Positions 18,050 through 26,241 of a DNA stretch of 64,000 nt are shown piece by piece (the first letter of the stretch is position 1; the number at the start of each line of letters is the position of its first letter). A program made the position numbers and the translations under genes. Origin of the DNA: Actinomadura spongiicola (GTDB lineage Bacteria; Actinomycetota; Actinomycetes; Streptosporangiales; Streptosporangiaceae). The DNA lies in NCBI RefSeq assembly GCF_003432485.1, contig NZ_QVNQ01000005.1, positions 62,001 to 126,000 of the forward strand, in the 5' to 3' direction. The notes beneath the pieces are model-generated. The model was not told where the DNA came from. It searched no databases and saw nothing but the letters and a program-made list of their open reading frames with translations.

Positions 18050-18970
18050 ATGACTGGGGGCATCTCACCGAGCGGCGCGCCCGCGGGCCGTTGGACGCTC
18101 GTCCACGACGGCCGCCTCTTGCAGGTGGAGACCGAGCGCGTCGGGTGGAACCGGGTCGTGCGGCTGTTCGTGGACGGCGACCTCGCCGGTGAGACCACGA
18201 CCGATTGGCTGACGGCGACCGTCCCGTACGGGGACGGGCTGAGTGTGGTCGTCGGGTTCGACGCGGTCGGATACGGCGACGGGCAGGCGGCACGCTGCGA
18301 CCTGGTCCCGTCCTCCCCCGGCGAGGACGAGGCGGGGCCCGACCCCGCCGGCGAGAGCCCGACGGTAAGCCTGGAAAAGGGCCCTCACAAGGGCGGTGAC
18401 CGGGGCGGTGACAGGGGCGGTGACCAGGACGCCGAGGCGGACCGGGTGGCGTTCGAGCCCCCCGAGGGGACGCGGGCGGCGCGGCGGGAGGCGCTGGCGC
18501 GGGCGCATCCGACCCTGTACGCCTCACGGCATGTGGCGGTGGCGGTCGGCCGGGTCCTGTTCCCGCTGCTGGGGGTGGGTCTGCTGGTGAGGGCGCTGGT
18601 GAAGGCGCTGCCGTCACCGGACGTGTCGTTGCCGGACATCGACCTGCCGTCGGTTCCGCGGCCGGACATTCCCTGGCCGGACGTGCCGTGGCCCGATCCG
18701 CCGGATGTGTCGGCTCCGCCGTGGGTGACCGTGATTCTGGCGACCGCGAAGTTCTGGGGGCCGATTCTGGTCGCGGTCGGTGTCGCGGCGCGGGAGGCGC
18801 GGAGCCGCAAGCGCCGGGCCGGGCGGTCCGACGCCCCGCCCACCACCCGGCCCCCGCAACGGGCTCCCGACGCAACGTCCTCCGAAGCGTCCTCCGAAGC
18901 GTCCTCTTCGTCGTCCGCCGGGCGGCCTGTCGCGGGGACCGCCGATCGGGAGCGCCCCTCGGGCACCTGA
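18050..18970 (+). CDS. Hypothetical membrane protein with Pro-Asp repeat loop
   Basis: 306 residues. A beta-rich N-terminal domain (RWTLVHDGRLLQVETERVG to about residue 95) is followed by an acidic GGDRGGDRGGD linker and a first hydrophobic segment near residue 165. Next comes a run of PD-x-PD units (SLPDIDLPSVPRPDIPWPD and onward), a second hydrophobic segment (VTVILATAKFWGPILVAVG) and a Ser/Arg-rich tail. The Pro-Asp run would lie between the two helices. Family not recognised. The ATG at 18050 has GAGGATGG upstream. Confidence 0.78.
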   Translation: MTGGISPSGAPAGRWTLVHDGRLLQVETERVGWNRVVRLFVDGDLAGETTTDWLTATVPYGDGLSVVVGFDAVGYGDGQAARCDLVPSSPGEDEAGPDPAGESPTVSLEKGPHKGGDRGGDRGGDQDAEADRVAFEPPEGTRAARREALARAHPTLYASRHVAVAVGRVLFPLLGVGLLVRALVKALPSPDVSLPDIDLPSVPRPDIPWPDVPWPDPPDVSAPPWVTVILATAKFWGPILVAVGVAAREARSRKRRAGRSDAPPTTRPPQRAPDATSSEASSEASSSSSAGRPVAGTADRERPSGT

Positions 18971-19023
18971 CGGCGAGGCCGGGGCCGCGTTCGTCCGCCG
19001 TCGCCGCGCGACCGAAACCGCTC

Positions 19024-19115
19024 GCGACGATCACGTGGACCGCCTGGCCGGCGTCGGGGCACACCGCCTGCCCCCGCCTGGACCATGGGAGGCGGTCGTG
19101 CGGCGACGACCGGTC
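19024..19115. repeat. Dispersed repeat, copy 1 (left of the SDR gene)
   Basis: Block one (19024-19070) matches 20067-20113 at 40 of 47 bases, including the run GTCGGGGCACACCGC. Block two (about 19077-19115) matches about 20148-20186 and includes TGGGAGGCGGTCG. The blocks are 6 bp apart here and 34 bp apart in the other copy. Confidence 0.8.
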
Positions 19116-19159
19116 GGTGATCCGTGAGGGCACCTGCGACGCCCGTACACTGGTCGGTC

Positions 19160-19951
19160 ATGGGCGATCACCGGTCACCGGTCCCGTATCTGTCGGAGTT
19201 GTTCTCGCTGGAGGGCCGGGTCGCGGTGGTGACGGGCGGCAGCTCGGGCATCGGCCGCGCGATCGCCGAGGCGCTGGGACGGGCGGGCGCGTCCGTCGTG
19301 GTGGTGGCGCGGCGGGAGACGGAGCTGACCGCGACCGTCCGGGACCTGGAGGGGCACGGCTGCCGGGCGGCGTGGGTCAGCGCCGACCTCGGTTCGCGGG
19401 ACGGGGTCGCGCGGGCCGCCGAGGCCGCGGCGGCGGCGTTCGGGGAGCCCGACATCCTGGTGAACGCTGCCGCGGTGAACCTGCGGCCGCCGATGGACGA
19501 GCTCGGTGAGGACGTCTGGGACACCACGATGGCGGTGAACCTGGACGCGCCGTTCCTGCTCGGGCAGCGGTTCGGTCCGGCGATGGCCGCGCGGGGGTTC
19601 GGGAGGCTGATCCACATCGCGTCCCAGCAGGCGTTCCGGGCGTCGGTGACCAGCGGCGCCTACGGGGTGTCGAAGGCGGGGCTGGTGGCGTTGGCCCGGT
19701 CGCAGGCCGAGGCGTGGTCGAGCCGCGGTGTCACCGCCAACACGCTGGTGCCGGGGTTCGTGATGACGCCGCTGAACGCGCGGCTGGCGTCGGACCCGGA
19801 GATGACGCGGGCCCTGGCCGCCCGGACGATGACCGGCCGCAACGGCCTGGCCGTGGACTTCGCGGGCGCGGCGGTGTTCCTGGCGTCGGCGTCGGCGTCC
19901 TATGTCACCGGACAGTCGATCTTCGTGGACGGCGGCTACTCCGCCCACTAG
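19160..19951 (+). CDS. SDR family oxidoreductase
   Basis: 263-residue classical SDR: VVTGGSSGIGRAIAEAL (cofactor site), NAAAV, catalytic Ser in IHIASQQAF and Tyr-x3-Lys in GAYGVSKAGLVAL, and the C-terminal YVTGQSIFVDGGYSAH usual for FabG/gluconate dehydrogenase-like members. The gene looks leaderless: TACACT (19146-19151) lies 8 bp before the ATG and no ribosome-binding site is present. Flanked on both sides by copies of a dispersed repeat. Substrate unknown. Confidence 0.92.
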   Translation: MGDHRSPVPYLSELFSLEGRVAVVTGGSSGIGRAIAEALGRAGASVVVVARRETELTATVRDLEGHGCRAAWVSADLGSRDGVARAAEAAAAAFGEPDILVNAAAVNLRPPMDELGEDVWDTTMAVNLDAPFLLGQRFGPAMAARGFGRLIHIASQQAFRASVTSGAYGVSKAGLVALARSQAEAWSSRGVTANTLVPGFVMTPLNARLASDPEMTRALAARTMTGRNGLAVDFAGAAVFLASASASYVTGQSIFVDGGYSAH

Positions 19952-20308
19952 GTGGCTGCCGGCCCTGCCGTTCCGAGACCGACCGCCGCCGAGCACTCCC
20001 GCACCGGCCACACCCCGACGATCAGGCCGCGTTCCGTTCACCGTTGCGGCTGGACCGGACCGAAGCGCGACGATCGCGTGGATCGACTGCCTGTCGTCGG
20101 GGCACACCGCGTGATCCCTTAGCGGGCGTCAGCTCATCCAGTCCACCTGGGCCCTGGGAGGCGGTCGGGTGGCGGCGAGCGGTCGGCGCCCTACGATCAC
20201 CACCGCGGTCGCACCGCGCCCGGCGGCCTCCCACCCGCCGGCCGCGTTCACAGCCTCCCGGGACAGAGCAACCGGCGGGTGGCTCGTCCCGGCTCTGGGA
20301 GGGCGGGG
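19952..20308. other. Intergenic region holding repeat copy 2
   Basis: No gene supported on either strand. The middle part is the second copy of the repeat seen left of the SDR gene. The genes on each side point toward each other, and no clear terminator hairpin was found. Confidence 0.5.
20067..20186. repeat. Dispersed repeat, copy 2 (right of the SDR gene)
   Basis: Direct-orientation copy of the repeat at 19024-19115: two conserved blocks separated by 34 bp (6 bp in the first copy). Conservation of DNA without an open frame common to both copies suggests a structural or mobile origin. Confidence 0.8.
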
Positions 20309-20821
20309 TCAGGGGTCGAACAGGCCGGTGGCGTGGACGGCGGCGGCCGGGTCGGTGGCGTGGACGATTCCGCCGACGGGGTGGCCGTCCTCGTCGTGGA
20401 TCCGCCATCCGCCGAGTTGGACGACGGGGACGGTGCCGCGGCGCATCGCCAGTGCCAGTTCCGCGAGCGTCCCCCAGGATCCGCCGACGACGATGACGGC
20501 GTCGGCGGCGTTGACGATGACGGCGCCGCGGCCCTGGCCGAGGCCGGTGGGCAGCGCGATGGTCAGGTCGGGTCCGGCGGCGGCGCGGTCGGCGGCGGGC
20601 AGCATCCCGACCGTGACGCCTCCGGCGGCGCGGGCGCCGGCCGCCGCGGCGGCCATGACGCCGCCGAGCCCGCCGCAGAGCACGACGGCGCCGTGCCCGG
20701 CCAGCAGCCGCCCGGTCTGGTAGGCGTGGTCCCACTGCCGTTCCGTGCAGTCGGCGGGCCCGCACACCGCCACCTGCACGGCCCCGGGTTCGGCCCTCCG
20801 CTCCGCTCCGTGTTCGGACAT
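20309..20821 (-). CDS. LOG-like Rossmann-fold protein (TIGR00725 type)
   Basis: 170 residues of the SLOG superfamily: VAVCGPADC at the start, the glycine-rich CGGLGGVMAAAAAGA, then GGSWGTLAELALAM in place of the PGGxGTxxE phosphoribohydrolase motif. TIGR00725-type members are uncharacterised; a nucleotide-binding or nucleotide-cleaving role is likely from the fold. Eight bases separate it from the pterin dehydratase gene upstream, so they form an operon. Confidence 0.85.
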   Translation of the reverse strand: MSEHGAERRAEPGAVQVAVCGPADCTERQWDHAYQTGRLLAGHGAVVLCGGLGGVMAAAAAGARAAGGVTVGMLPAADRAAAGPDLTIALPTGLGQGRGAVIVNAADAVIVVGGSWGTLAELALAMRRGTVPVVQLGGWRIHDEDGHPVGGIVHATDPAAAVHATGLFDP

Positions 20822-20829
20822 GGCGAGCG

Positions 20830-21129
20830 TTACCGGGCGCCGTGCCGGGCGGCGATCCGGTCGATCTCGGCGGCGAGGTCGAAGTCCCGGGCGGTGAGGC
20901 CGCCGGCGCTGTGGGTGGTCAGCGTGAAGGTCAGGGTGCGCCAGCGGATGTCGATGTCGGGGTGGTGGTCGGCGTCCTCGGCGGCGCGGGCGACGTCGGT
21001 GACCACGTCGATGCCGGTGAGGAACGAGGGTGCTTTCACCTGCCGGTGGATCCGGTCGCCGTCGCGGTTCCAGGCGGGCAGGTCGCGTAGGCGGTCGGTG
21101 ACGGCGGTGTCGTCGAGGGTGTCGCCCAT
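20830..21129 (-). CDS. Pterin-4a-carbinolamine dehydratase
   Basis: 99 residues, the usual size of PCD/DCoH. Carries the active-site segment ADHHPDIDIRW and FTLTTHSAGGLTARDFDLA. It dehydrates 4a-hydroxytetrahydropterin during recycling after aromatic amino acid hydroxylation. No hydroxylase gene is in the window. First gene of a two-gene minus operon with the LOG-like gene. Confidence 0.93.
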   Translation of the reverse strand: MGDTLDDTAVTDRLRDLPAWNRDGDRIHRQVKAPSFLTGIDVVTDVARAAEDADHHPDIDIRWRTLTFTLTTHSAGGLTARDFDLAAEIDRIAARHGAR

Positions 21130-21452
21130 GAGGTGTGCCTCCGTTTCGTCGGCCCGTGCTCGTCCGGGAACGTCCGGTCCCCGTTTTCGAGTACATCACG
21201 CGTCGTCGTCCCGGCCGGGCCCAGGTCAGCGGCCCGGGGTGCCGGGTCTCGTGGGACGGCGCGGCGAACGCCCGCGACCCGAGCGGACTCCCCTACTCGA
21301 CGGCCGGACCACACGCCGCGTCCGGGTCCCGCGCGGACGACTCGGCGTCGTAGTCGTCGGTGAGAAGCCGCACGTCGGTGACCGTGAGGTCCGGCGGGCC
21401 GGCGCACGGGCCCGGCGCCTCGGCTGGACCGGCCGTGTGGTCGGGGGCCGGG
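21130..21452. other. Intergenic region left of the inverted-repeat element
   Basis: No supported gene; contains the promoter side of the pterin dehydratase gene. A stretch on the minus strand can be read as LTVTDVRLLTDDYDAES but lacks a start with ribosome-binding site and is not called. Confidence 0.5.
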
Positions 21453-21639
21453 CTAGATCGTTGTTGGGGGTTTGCTGAGCAGGTCGCGGGCATGGTGAGG
21501 GGGCGCCCATGATCAGTGTGTGAAGACCGGCCCCGCGGACGCGGTCCCGGCCGGGTGCTCAACGACGCCCCGACCAAGCGATCACTGATCGCCTACGACC
21601 ACTGACCAGAGCACTCGGGATCCCCCAGTAACGATCTAG
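21453..21639. mobile_element. 187-bp element with terminal inverted repeats (MITE-like or IS remnant)
   Basis: Left end CTAGATCGTTGTTGGGGGT and right end, read inward on the other strand, CTAGATCGTTACTGGGGGA: 18 positions with two mismatches before they diverge. CTAG at both borders fits a YTAR-type target as used by IS5-group elements, though as a palindrome it may simply belong to the repeat. The interior has no transposase, only a short open piece (LNDAPTKRSLIAYDH, then stop). The right end provides the TAG stop of the neighbouring Ala-rich gene. Confidence 0.75.
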
Positions 21640-22916
21640 GGGCGTGGTGTGGTGTCGTCGGGTGGGGTCGGCGCGGTGATCTCCACGTGGACCTCGACGG
21701 AGTCGAGGGGGTCGGCGGTGGCGTCGGCCCACGGGTCGGTGGCCGGTTCCACGGTCGCCTCGACGACGACGGCCCCCGCGGGCGCTCCGGGCGCGGCGGG
21801 TGCCGGGGTGGAGCGGGTGGCGGTGGTCCAGGTGGTCTTGGCGACGTCGACGACGACGTCTCGGGAGACCTCGACGATGAGGCCGCGCAGGGCGTCCTTC
21901 ATGGCGAGTTTGAGGGCGTCGCGGATCAGTTCGCGCAGGACGGCCTCGATCGCGGCGGACGCGGCGCGGGCGGCGGTCCGCAGCGCCAGGTCCCGGGCGG
22001 TGCGGGCCAGGTCGCTGCCCGCGGCGGCGGTGAGCAGATCCCCGGCGGCGCGGGCGGCGCCGGTGAGGGGCGCGAGTTCGGCCGGGACGCCGCCGGGGGG
22101 CGCGGCGGCCTGGGCGGCGGCGTGTGTGGCGGCGCGGGCGCGGTCGCGCAGTGTGCCGGCCAGGTCGCGGGCGGTCTGCTCGGCGGTCTCGCGGACGACG
22201 CGGGCGATGACGTCCCGGCCGACGATCATGGCGGCGTCGACGGCGGCGTCGGTGACGGCGTCGACCGCGGCGTCCACGACGGCCTTGGTCGCGGCCTGCA
22301 CGATGGGTGTCGACACCGTCGCGGACACGGTCGCGGTGACGGTGCGTCCGGCGACGTCGCGGGCGGTGGCGGTGGCGGCGCGGGCGAGGGGGTGGCCGGT
22401 GGCCAGGCGGCGCGCGGCGGCGGTGAGGGGGTGCCGGGCGGCCTGCTGCGCGGCCTGTTCGGCGAGGGTCATGGCGGTGGCGGCGGCCTCGAACGCGGTC
22501 GCGGTGGCGGGGTTGGCCGCGGCGGCGTCGCGGGCCTCGGTGACGGCGCGTTCGGCGACGGCGGTCGCGGTCCGGACGGCGGCGTCGCGGGCGGCCTGTT
22601 CGATCGCCCTCATCACCGGTGTTCCCGCCATCTGGTCCAGGACGCGGGTCGCGGCGACCGCGGCGGCGTCGCGGGCCGCCGCGGCGACGGGCTCACCGGC
22701 GGTGGCGGCGATCCGCGCGGCGGCGGGGGCCAGGGCGTCCCAGATCTCTTCCAGCCGCGCCGCGGCGGCCCGATCGGCGCGTTCGGCGAGGCCGGTGCCG
22801 GGACGGCCGGTGCCGTCGGTTCGCTCAGCGCGCGAGTCGGCGGATTCCACGGTGCCGCGCAGGGTGCCGTGCAAGGTGTCGTCCGGGGCGTCGTCCCGGG
22901 TGTCGTTGTCGTCCAC
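21636..22916 (-). CDS. Ala-rich helical hypothetical protein, 3' end set by the inverted-repeat element
   Basis: 426 residues, almost all Ala/Thr/Arg/Val-rich amphipathic helix with repeated TAxAxRAV-type units (for example AIEQAARDAAVRTATAVAER) and no membrane segment. The N-terminus is acidic (VDDNDTRDDAPDD) and the C-terminus Pro/Thr-rich (VEITAPTPPDDTTPRP). GTG at 22916 has AAGGGGAG upstream. The TAG stop (21636-21638) lies within the terminal repeat of the element beside it, so the original C-terminus may have been altered by the insertion. Function unknown. Confidence 0.7.
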   Translation of the reverse strand: MDDNDTRDDAPDDTLHGTLRGTVESADSRAERTDGTGRPGTGLAERADRAAAARLEEIWDALAPAAARIAATAGEPVAAAARDAAAVAATRVLDQMAGTPVMRAIEQAARDAAVRTATAVAERAVTEARDAAAANPATATAFEAAATAMTLAEQAAQQAARHPLTAAARRLATGHPLARAATATARDVAGRTVTATVSATVSTPIVQAATKAVVDAAVDAVTDAAVDAAMIVGRDVIARVVRETAEQTARDLAGTLRDRARAATHAAAQAAAPPGGVPAELAPLTGAARAAGDLLTAAAGSDLARTARDLALRTAARAASAAIEAVLRELIRDALKLAMKDALRGLIVEVSRDVVVDVAKTTWTTATRSTPAPAAPGAPAGAVVVEATVEPATDPWADATADPLDSVEVHVEITAPTPPDDTTPRP

Positions 22917-23005
22917 GGCCACTCCCCTTGTCGTGATCCGCCCCCAATTCACCATAACTTCCGAAGTCGGTCGCCGGTTCCGGTCACTGTCCGCCCAGTG
23001 TCCGC

Positions 23006-24121
23006 TCAGTGTCCGCAGGACGGGCAGGGGACGCGGGTGCGGCGGGCGTAGGCGTGGGCGGCGACGGCCATTCCGGCGCCCCACAGCAGGTAGGCGGGGA
23101 CGGCGACCCAGAAGAAGGACTCGGGCAGGTCCAGGCCGCCCTCGGCGGGGAACGGGTTGCGTCCGTGGAGCCGCTCCCAGATCATCTGCAGCAGCATCAG
23201 CCCGAAGTAGACGGTGAGGCCGCCGGAGATCGCGGTGCCGGGCCACAGGACCAGCGGTCGGGGGACGCGGCGTCCGCGCAGGGCGGGCACGAACCGTGGC
23301 CAGGTACGTCCGAAGGAGTGCACCAGCGCCGGCGGCAGGAGGCAGCCGCCGAGCAGGAACCCGGCCTCGAACAGGACCGCCGAGGGCCCGCCGGACAGCG
23401 GGGACCGGTCGAACCCGACGACGGCCTGCGCGGCGACGCGGGTGAGGCATCCGGCGACGGCGAGGTAGGCGGCCCAGAACGCCCACGCGGGGGTGCGCGC
23501 GAGCGGCCCCGCCGCGCCGCGGCGGCGCCCGCAGCGGATGCATCCGGGGCGGGTGCGGCGGGTGTGGGCGCGGGCGGACAGGCCGGTGAGGATCCCGCCG
23601 GTGACGCAGGCGGCGCGGCTGAGCGCGCCGAGCGGGTAGAACCGGACGCCGAGGCCGGGCAGGACCGCGCCGATGACGTCGAGCAGCAGCAGCGCGCCGG
23701 ACGCGACCAGGCACACCGCGGCCGTCCACGCCGCCGCCGACAGGGCCCGGCGGGGCAGCGGCCCGAGCGTGTCGGCGCGCGGGACGGCGAGCGCGGCCAG
23801 GATCACCGCGGCGGCCCCGCACAGCGCGGCGGCGGCCCAGCCGGTGAAGGCGACCAGGTCGGTGCCGACGGGCGACAGGTCGTCGGGCTGGTGCCCGGAC
23901 GCCCAGTGGACGCGCAGGGCGCCGTAGGCGGCGACCCAGGCGAGTGCGACGAGCGGCAGACGCCCCCGCGCGGCCCGGCCCGCGGCGAAGCGCCGGCCGT
24001 GGTCGTGGTCGTGGTCGGGGGTGGGGTCGGGGGTGGGGGTGCCGGCGCGGTCACCACGGTCATTGAGGTCCGGACGGTCACTGAAGTCCGGACGGGGGTG
24101 CTTGCCGAGGATGGGGGCCAT
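23006..24121 (-). CDS. Polytopic membrane protein with Cys-pair motifs
   Basis: 371 residues. The hydrophilic N-terminus (about 1-60) is rich in Asp, Arg and His (DHDHDHGRRF). About seven to eight helices follow. A cytoplasmic loop has RPGCIRCGRRRG and the last residues are PCPSCGH, so two Cys-x2-Cys pairs could bind one metal. ATG at 24121 is tentative because its ribosome-binding site is weak. Family not recognised. Confidence 0.75.
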   Translation of the reverse strand: MAPILGKHPRPDFSDRPDLNDRGDRAGTPTPDPTPDHDHDHGRRFAAGRAARGRLPLVALAWVAAYGALRVHWASGHQPDDLSPVGTDLVAFTGWAAAALCGAAAVILAALAVPRADTLGPLPRRALSAAAWTAAVCLVASGALLLLDVIGAVLPGLGVRFYPLGALSRAACVTGGILTGLSARAHTRRTRPGCIRCGRRRGAAGPLARTPAWAFWAAYLAVAGCLTRVAAQAVVGFDRSPLSGGPSAVLFEAGFLLGGCLLPPALVHSFGRTWPRFVPALRGRRVPRPLVLWPGTAISGGLTVYFGLMLLQMIWERLHGRNPFPAEGGLDLPESFFWVAVPAYLLWGAGMAVAAHAYARRTRVPCPSCGH

Positions 24122-24269
24122 GGCCCGATCATGTGCGCCGGCCGCGGGCCGGTGCCTCCCCGCCGCGGCCGATCCTCGTCCCCCGTGCGGTGGACCGAGA
24201 AAAAGGGGTTGGCGGTGCCCTCCGCCGGAGGGTAGTGTCGCCTGCGGACCCGTGAGGAGGTGAGGACGA
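24122..24269. other. Divergent intergenic region
   Basis: Lies between the minus-strand membrane protein gene and the short ORF before rsgA. It ends with a very strong ribosome-binding site (GAGGAGGTGAGG, 24254-24265). No further feature seen. Confidence 0.45.
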
Positions 24270-24341
24270 ATGGCCGTCACTGCGGTGACCGCTGCCCGCG
24301 GCAGCGTTCAGCCCGTCCTCATGTTCCGGGCCGCCGGCTGA
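24270..24341 (+). CDS. Candidate 23-residue leader peptide upstream of rsgA
   Basis: ATG preceded by GAGGAGGTGAGGACGA, the strongest ribosome-binding site in this area, and read to TGA at 24339-24341 (MAVTAVTAARG, then SVQPVLMFRAAG). It ends 96 bp before the chosen rsgA start. It could be a regulatory upstream ORF or a small protein. No family is recognised, and it may be a chance frame behind a ribosome-binding-like sequence. Confidence 0.4.
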   Translation: MAVTAVTAARGSVQPVLMFRAAG

Positions 24342-24437
24342 CCCGTTCCCCGCAATCACCGATTCGGCGTCGATCCGACGTCGTCGTCGTTGCGGCGTGT
24401 CCGCGCCGGGGCCCTCTCACACGAAGGTTCCAAAGCA

Positions 24438-25553
24438 TTGTCTTCCCCATCAGCGGGGTCGTCCCTGGCCGCATACGGCTGGGGTACGGCCCTGGAGAAC
24501 GAGTTCACTTCCTACCGCGCCGCGGGGCTGGTCCCCGGGCGTGTGGCCGCGGTCGACCGCGGCCTGTGCGACGTGGTCACCGAGTCCGGCCCGCAGCGGG
24601 CCACCTTCGGGCCCGTCACCGGTTCCGTCACCGGGTCCACCGCCGGGTCTGATGATCCGGTTGCGGCGCCGTGCACGGGCGACTGGGCGGCGTTGCGTCC
24701 GGACGGCCCGGACGGTCGTCCCGCGGTGGCGGCGCTGCTGCCGCGCCGGACCGCGATCGTGCGTTCGTCGGCGTCGCGGGACTCGCACGGCCAGGTGCTG
24801 GCCGCCAACGTCGACACCGTCGCGATCGCGGTGTCGCTGGAGACCCGCCTGGATCTGGGGCGGGTGGAGCGGCTGCTGGCGTTGGCGTGGGAGAGCGGGG
24901 CACGGCCGGTGGTCGTGCTCACCAAGTCCGACCGCGACGACGACACGGCGTCGGCGTTGGAGCGGGTCGCCGCCGTCGCGCCGGGCGTGGACGTGGTGGC
25001 GTGCTCCGCCTCGACCGGCGACGGCGTCGACGTGGTCCGCGCCGTCTTGACCGGGACGGTGGTGCTGCTCGGCCCGTCAGGCGCGGGCAAGTCGACGCTG
25101 GGCAACGCGCTGCTGGGCGCGGAGGCCCTGGCGACGGACGCCGTCCGGGACCGGGACGGCAAGGGCCGCCACACCACGGTGCGGCGGGAGTTGCTGCCGT
25201 TGCCGGGCGGCGGTGTCCTGATCGACACGCCGGGGCTGCGGGGCGTGGGTCTGGTCGAGGCGTCCGCGGGTCTGGAGCGGACGTTCGCCGACATCGAGGA
25301 CCTGGCGGCCGGGTGCCGGTTCGGTGACTGCGCGCACCGGGCCGAGCCGGGCTGCGCGGTCCTGGCTGCCGTGGAGGACGGGGTGCTGCCGCGCCGCCGC
25401 CTCGACAGCTACCACAAGCTGTTGCGCGAGAACGAGTGGGCGGCGGCGCGGACCGACGCGCGGCTGCGCGCCGAGCGCAACAACCGGTGGAAGGTCGTCA
25501 TGCGCGAGCAGCGACGCAGATACCAGGAGCGCGATCGGGGGCGGGGCCGGTGA
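24438..25553 (+). CDS. rsgA: Ribosome small-subunit-dependent GTPase RsgA
   Basis: Circularly permuted GTPase that assists 30S maturation. OB-fold N-terminal part (RVAAVDRGLCDVVTESG), then G4 VLTKSDRDD, G1 LLGPSGAGKSTLGNAL and G3 DTPGLRGVG. The C-terminal zinc domain has CRFGDCAHRAEPGC and the helix HKLLRENEW. TTG at 24438 is chosen because GAAGG stands 10 bp upstream and the family sequence starts soon after; GTG at 24399 or TTG at 24390 are alternatives. The OB domain contains an insertion of SVTGSTAGSDD type. Overlaps the next gene by 4 bp. Confidence 0.93.
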   Translation: MSSPSAGSSLAAYGWGTALENEFTSYRAAGLVPGRVAAVDRGLCDVVTESGPQRATFGPVTGSVTGSTAGSDDPVAAPCTGDWAALRPDGPDGRPAVAALLPRRTAIVRSSASRDSHGQVLAANVDTVAIAVSLETRLDLGRVERLLALAWESGARPVVVLTKSDRDDDTASALERVAAVAPGVDVVACSASTGDGVDVVRAVLTGTVVLLGPSGAGKSTLGNALLGAEALATDAVRDRDGKGRHTTVRRELLPLPGGGVLIDTPGLRGVGLVEASAGLERTFADIEDLAAGCRFGDCAHRAEPGCAVLAAVEDGVLPRRRLDSYHKLLRENEWAAARTDARLRAERNNRWKVVMREQRRRYQERDRGRGR

Positions 25554-26134
25554 CGGGGCCGATGACGTGGACGGTCAGGCCGGAGACGCCCCAGGACCGG
25601 GCGGCGGTGCGCGCGGTGGTCGCGGCGGCGTTCCCCACTCCCGCGGAGGCGGACCTGGTGGAGGCGTTGCGCGGTGACGCGGCGTGGGTGCCGGGCCTGT
25701 CGATGGTAACCGAGCCGCAGGTCGCCGAGCCGCAGGTCGCCGGGGCGCCGGACGGCGGTCCCGCCGAGATCACCGGTGTCGCCGGGTACGCGTTGGCGAC
25801 GCGGTGCCGGGTCGGCGGGGTGGACGCGCTGGCGTTGGGGCCGGTGGCGGTGGCGCCCGAGGCGCAGAGCCGGGGCTGTGGCGGCGCGGTCGTCCGGGGC
25901 GTCCTGGACGCGGCGGCGGCGCGTGCGGCCGGAGGCGGGGAGCGGCTGGTGGTCGTGCTCGGTCATCCGGAGTACTACCCGCGGTTCGGGTTCGTGCGGG
26001 CGTCGACGCTCGGGGTGTCGGTGGCGTTTGAGGTGCCGGACGAGGCGTTGATGGTGATGGTGCTGGACGGGCCGGGCCCGGTCCCGTCCGGCCCTGTCGC
26101 CTATCCGGCGCCGTTCGGGGTGCCGAACCCGTAG
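25550..26134 (+). CDS. GNAT family N-acetyltransferase
   Basis: 194 residues. WTVRPETPQDRAAVRAVVAAAF at the N-terminus, acetyl-CoA site near LALGPVAVAPEAQSRGCGGAVV (Q/R-x2-G-x-G/A pattern), and LVVVLGHPEYYPRFGF, which matches the YjhQ/YhbS-type group. A short TEPQVAEPQVAG repeat lies in a surface loop. GTG at 25550 overlaps the rsgA stop (GTGA). Substrate unknown. Confidence 0.9.
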   Translation: MTGPMTWTVRPETPQDRAAVRAVVAAAFPTPAEADLVEALRGDAAWVPGLSMVTEPQVAEPQVAGAPDGGPAEITGVAGYALATRCRVGGVDALALGPVAVAPEAQSRGCGGAVVRGVLDAAAARAAGGGERLVVVLGHPEYYPRFGFVRASTLGVSVAFEVPDEALMVMVLDGPGPVPSGPVAYPAPFGVPNP

Positions 26135-26194
26135 GGCGCGGGTGAGGCCGGGGGGCAGCGTCCGGCGGTGACCGGGCGCGGCCCCTGAACCGGT

Positions 26195-26239
26195 GACCGG
26201 CCGGTCGACCCGAGATCGTCGATCCCGGGTCGGCCGGTC
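26195..26239. terminator. Bidirectional hairpin between the GNAT and ABC permease genes
   Basis: Left arm GACCGGCCGGTCGACCCG pairs with CGGGTCGGCCGGTC (26226-26239) with a 2-base bulge. It sits between two convergent genes, 3 bp before the permease stop. Confidence 0.75.
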
Positions 26240-26241
26240 GG

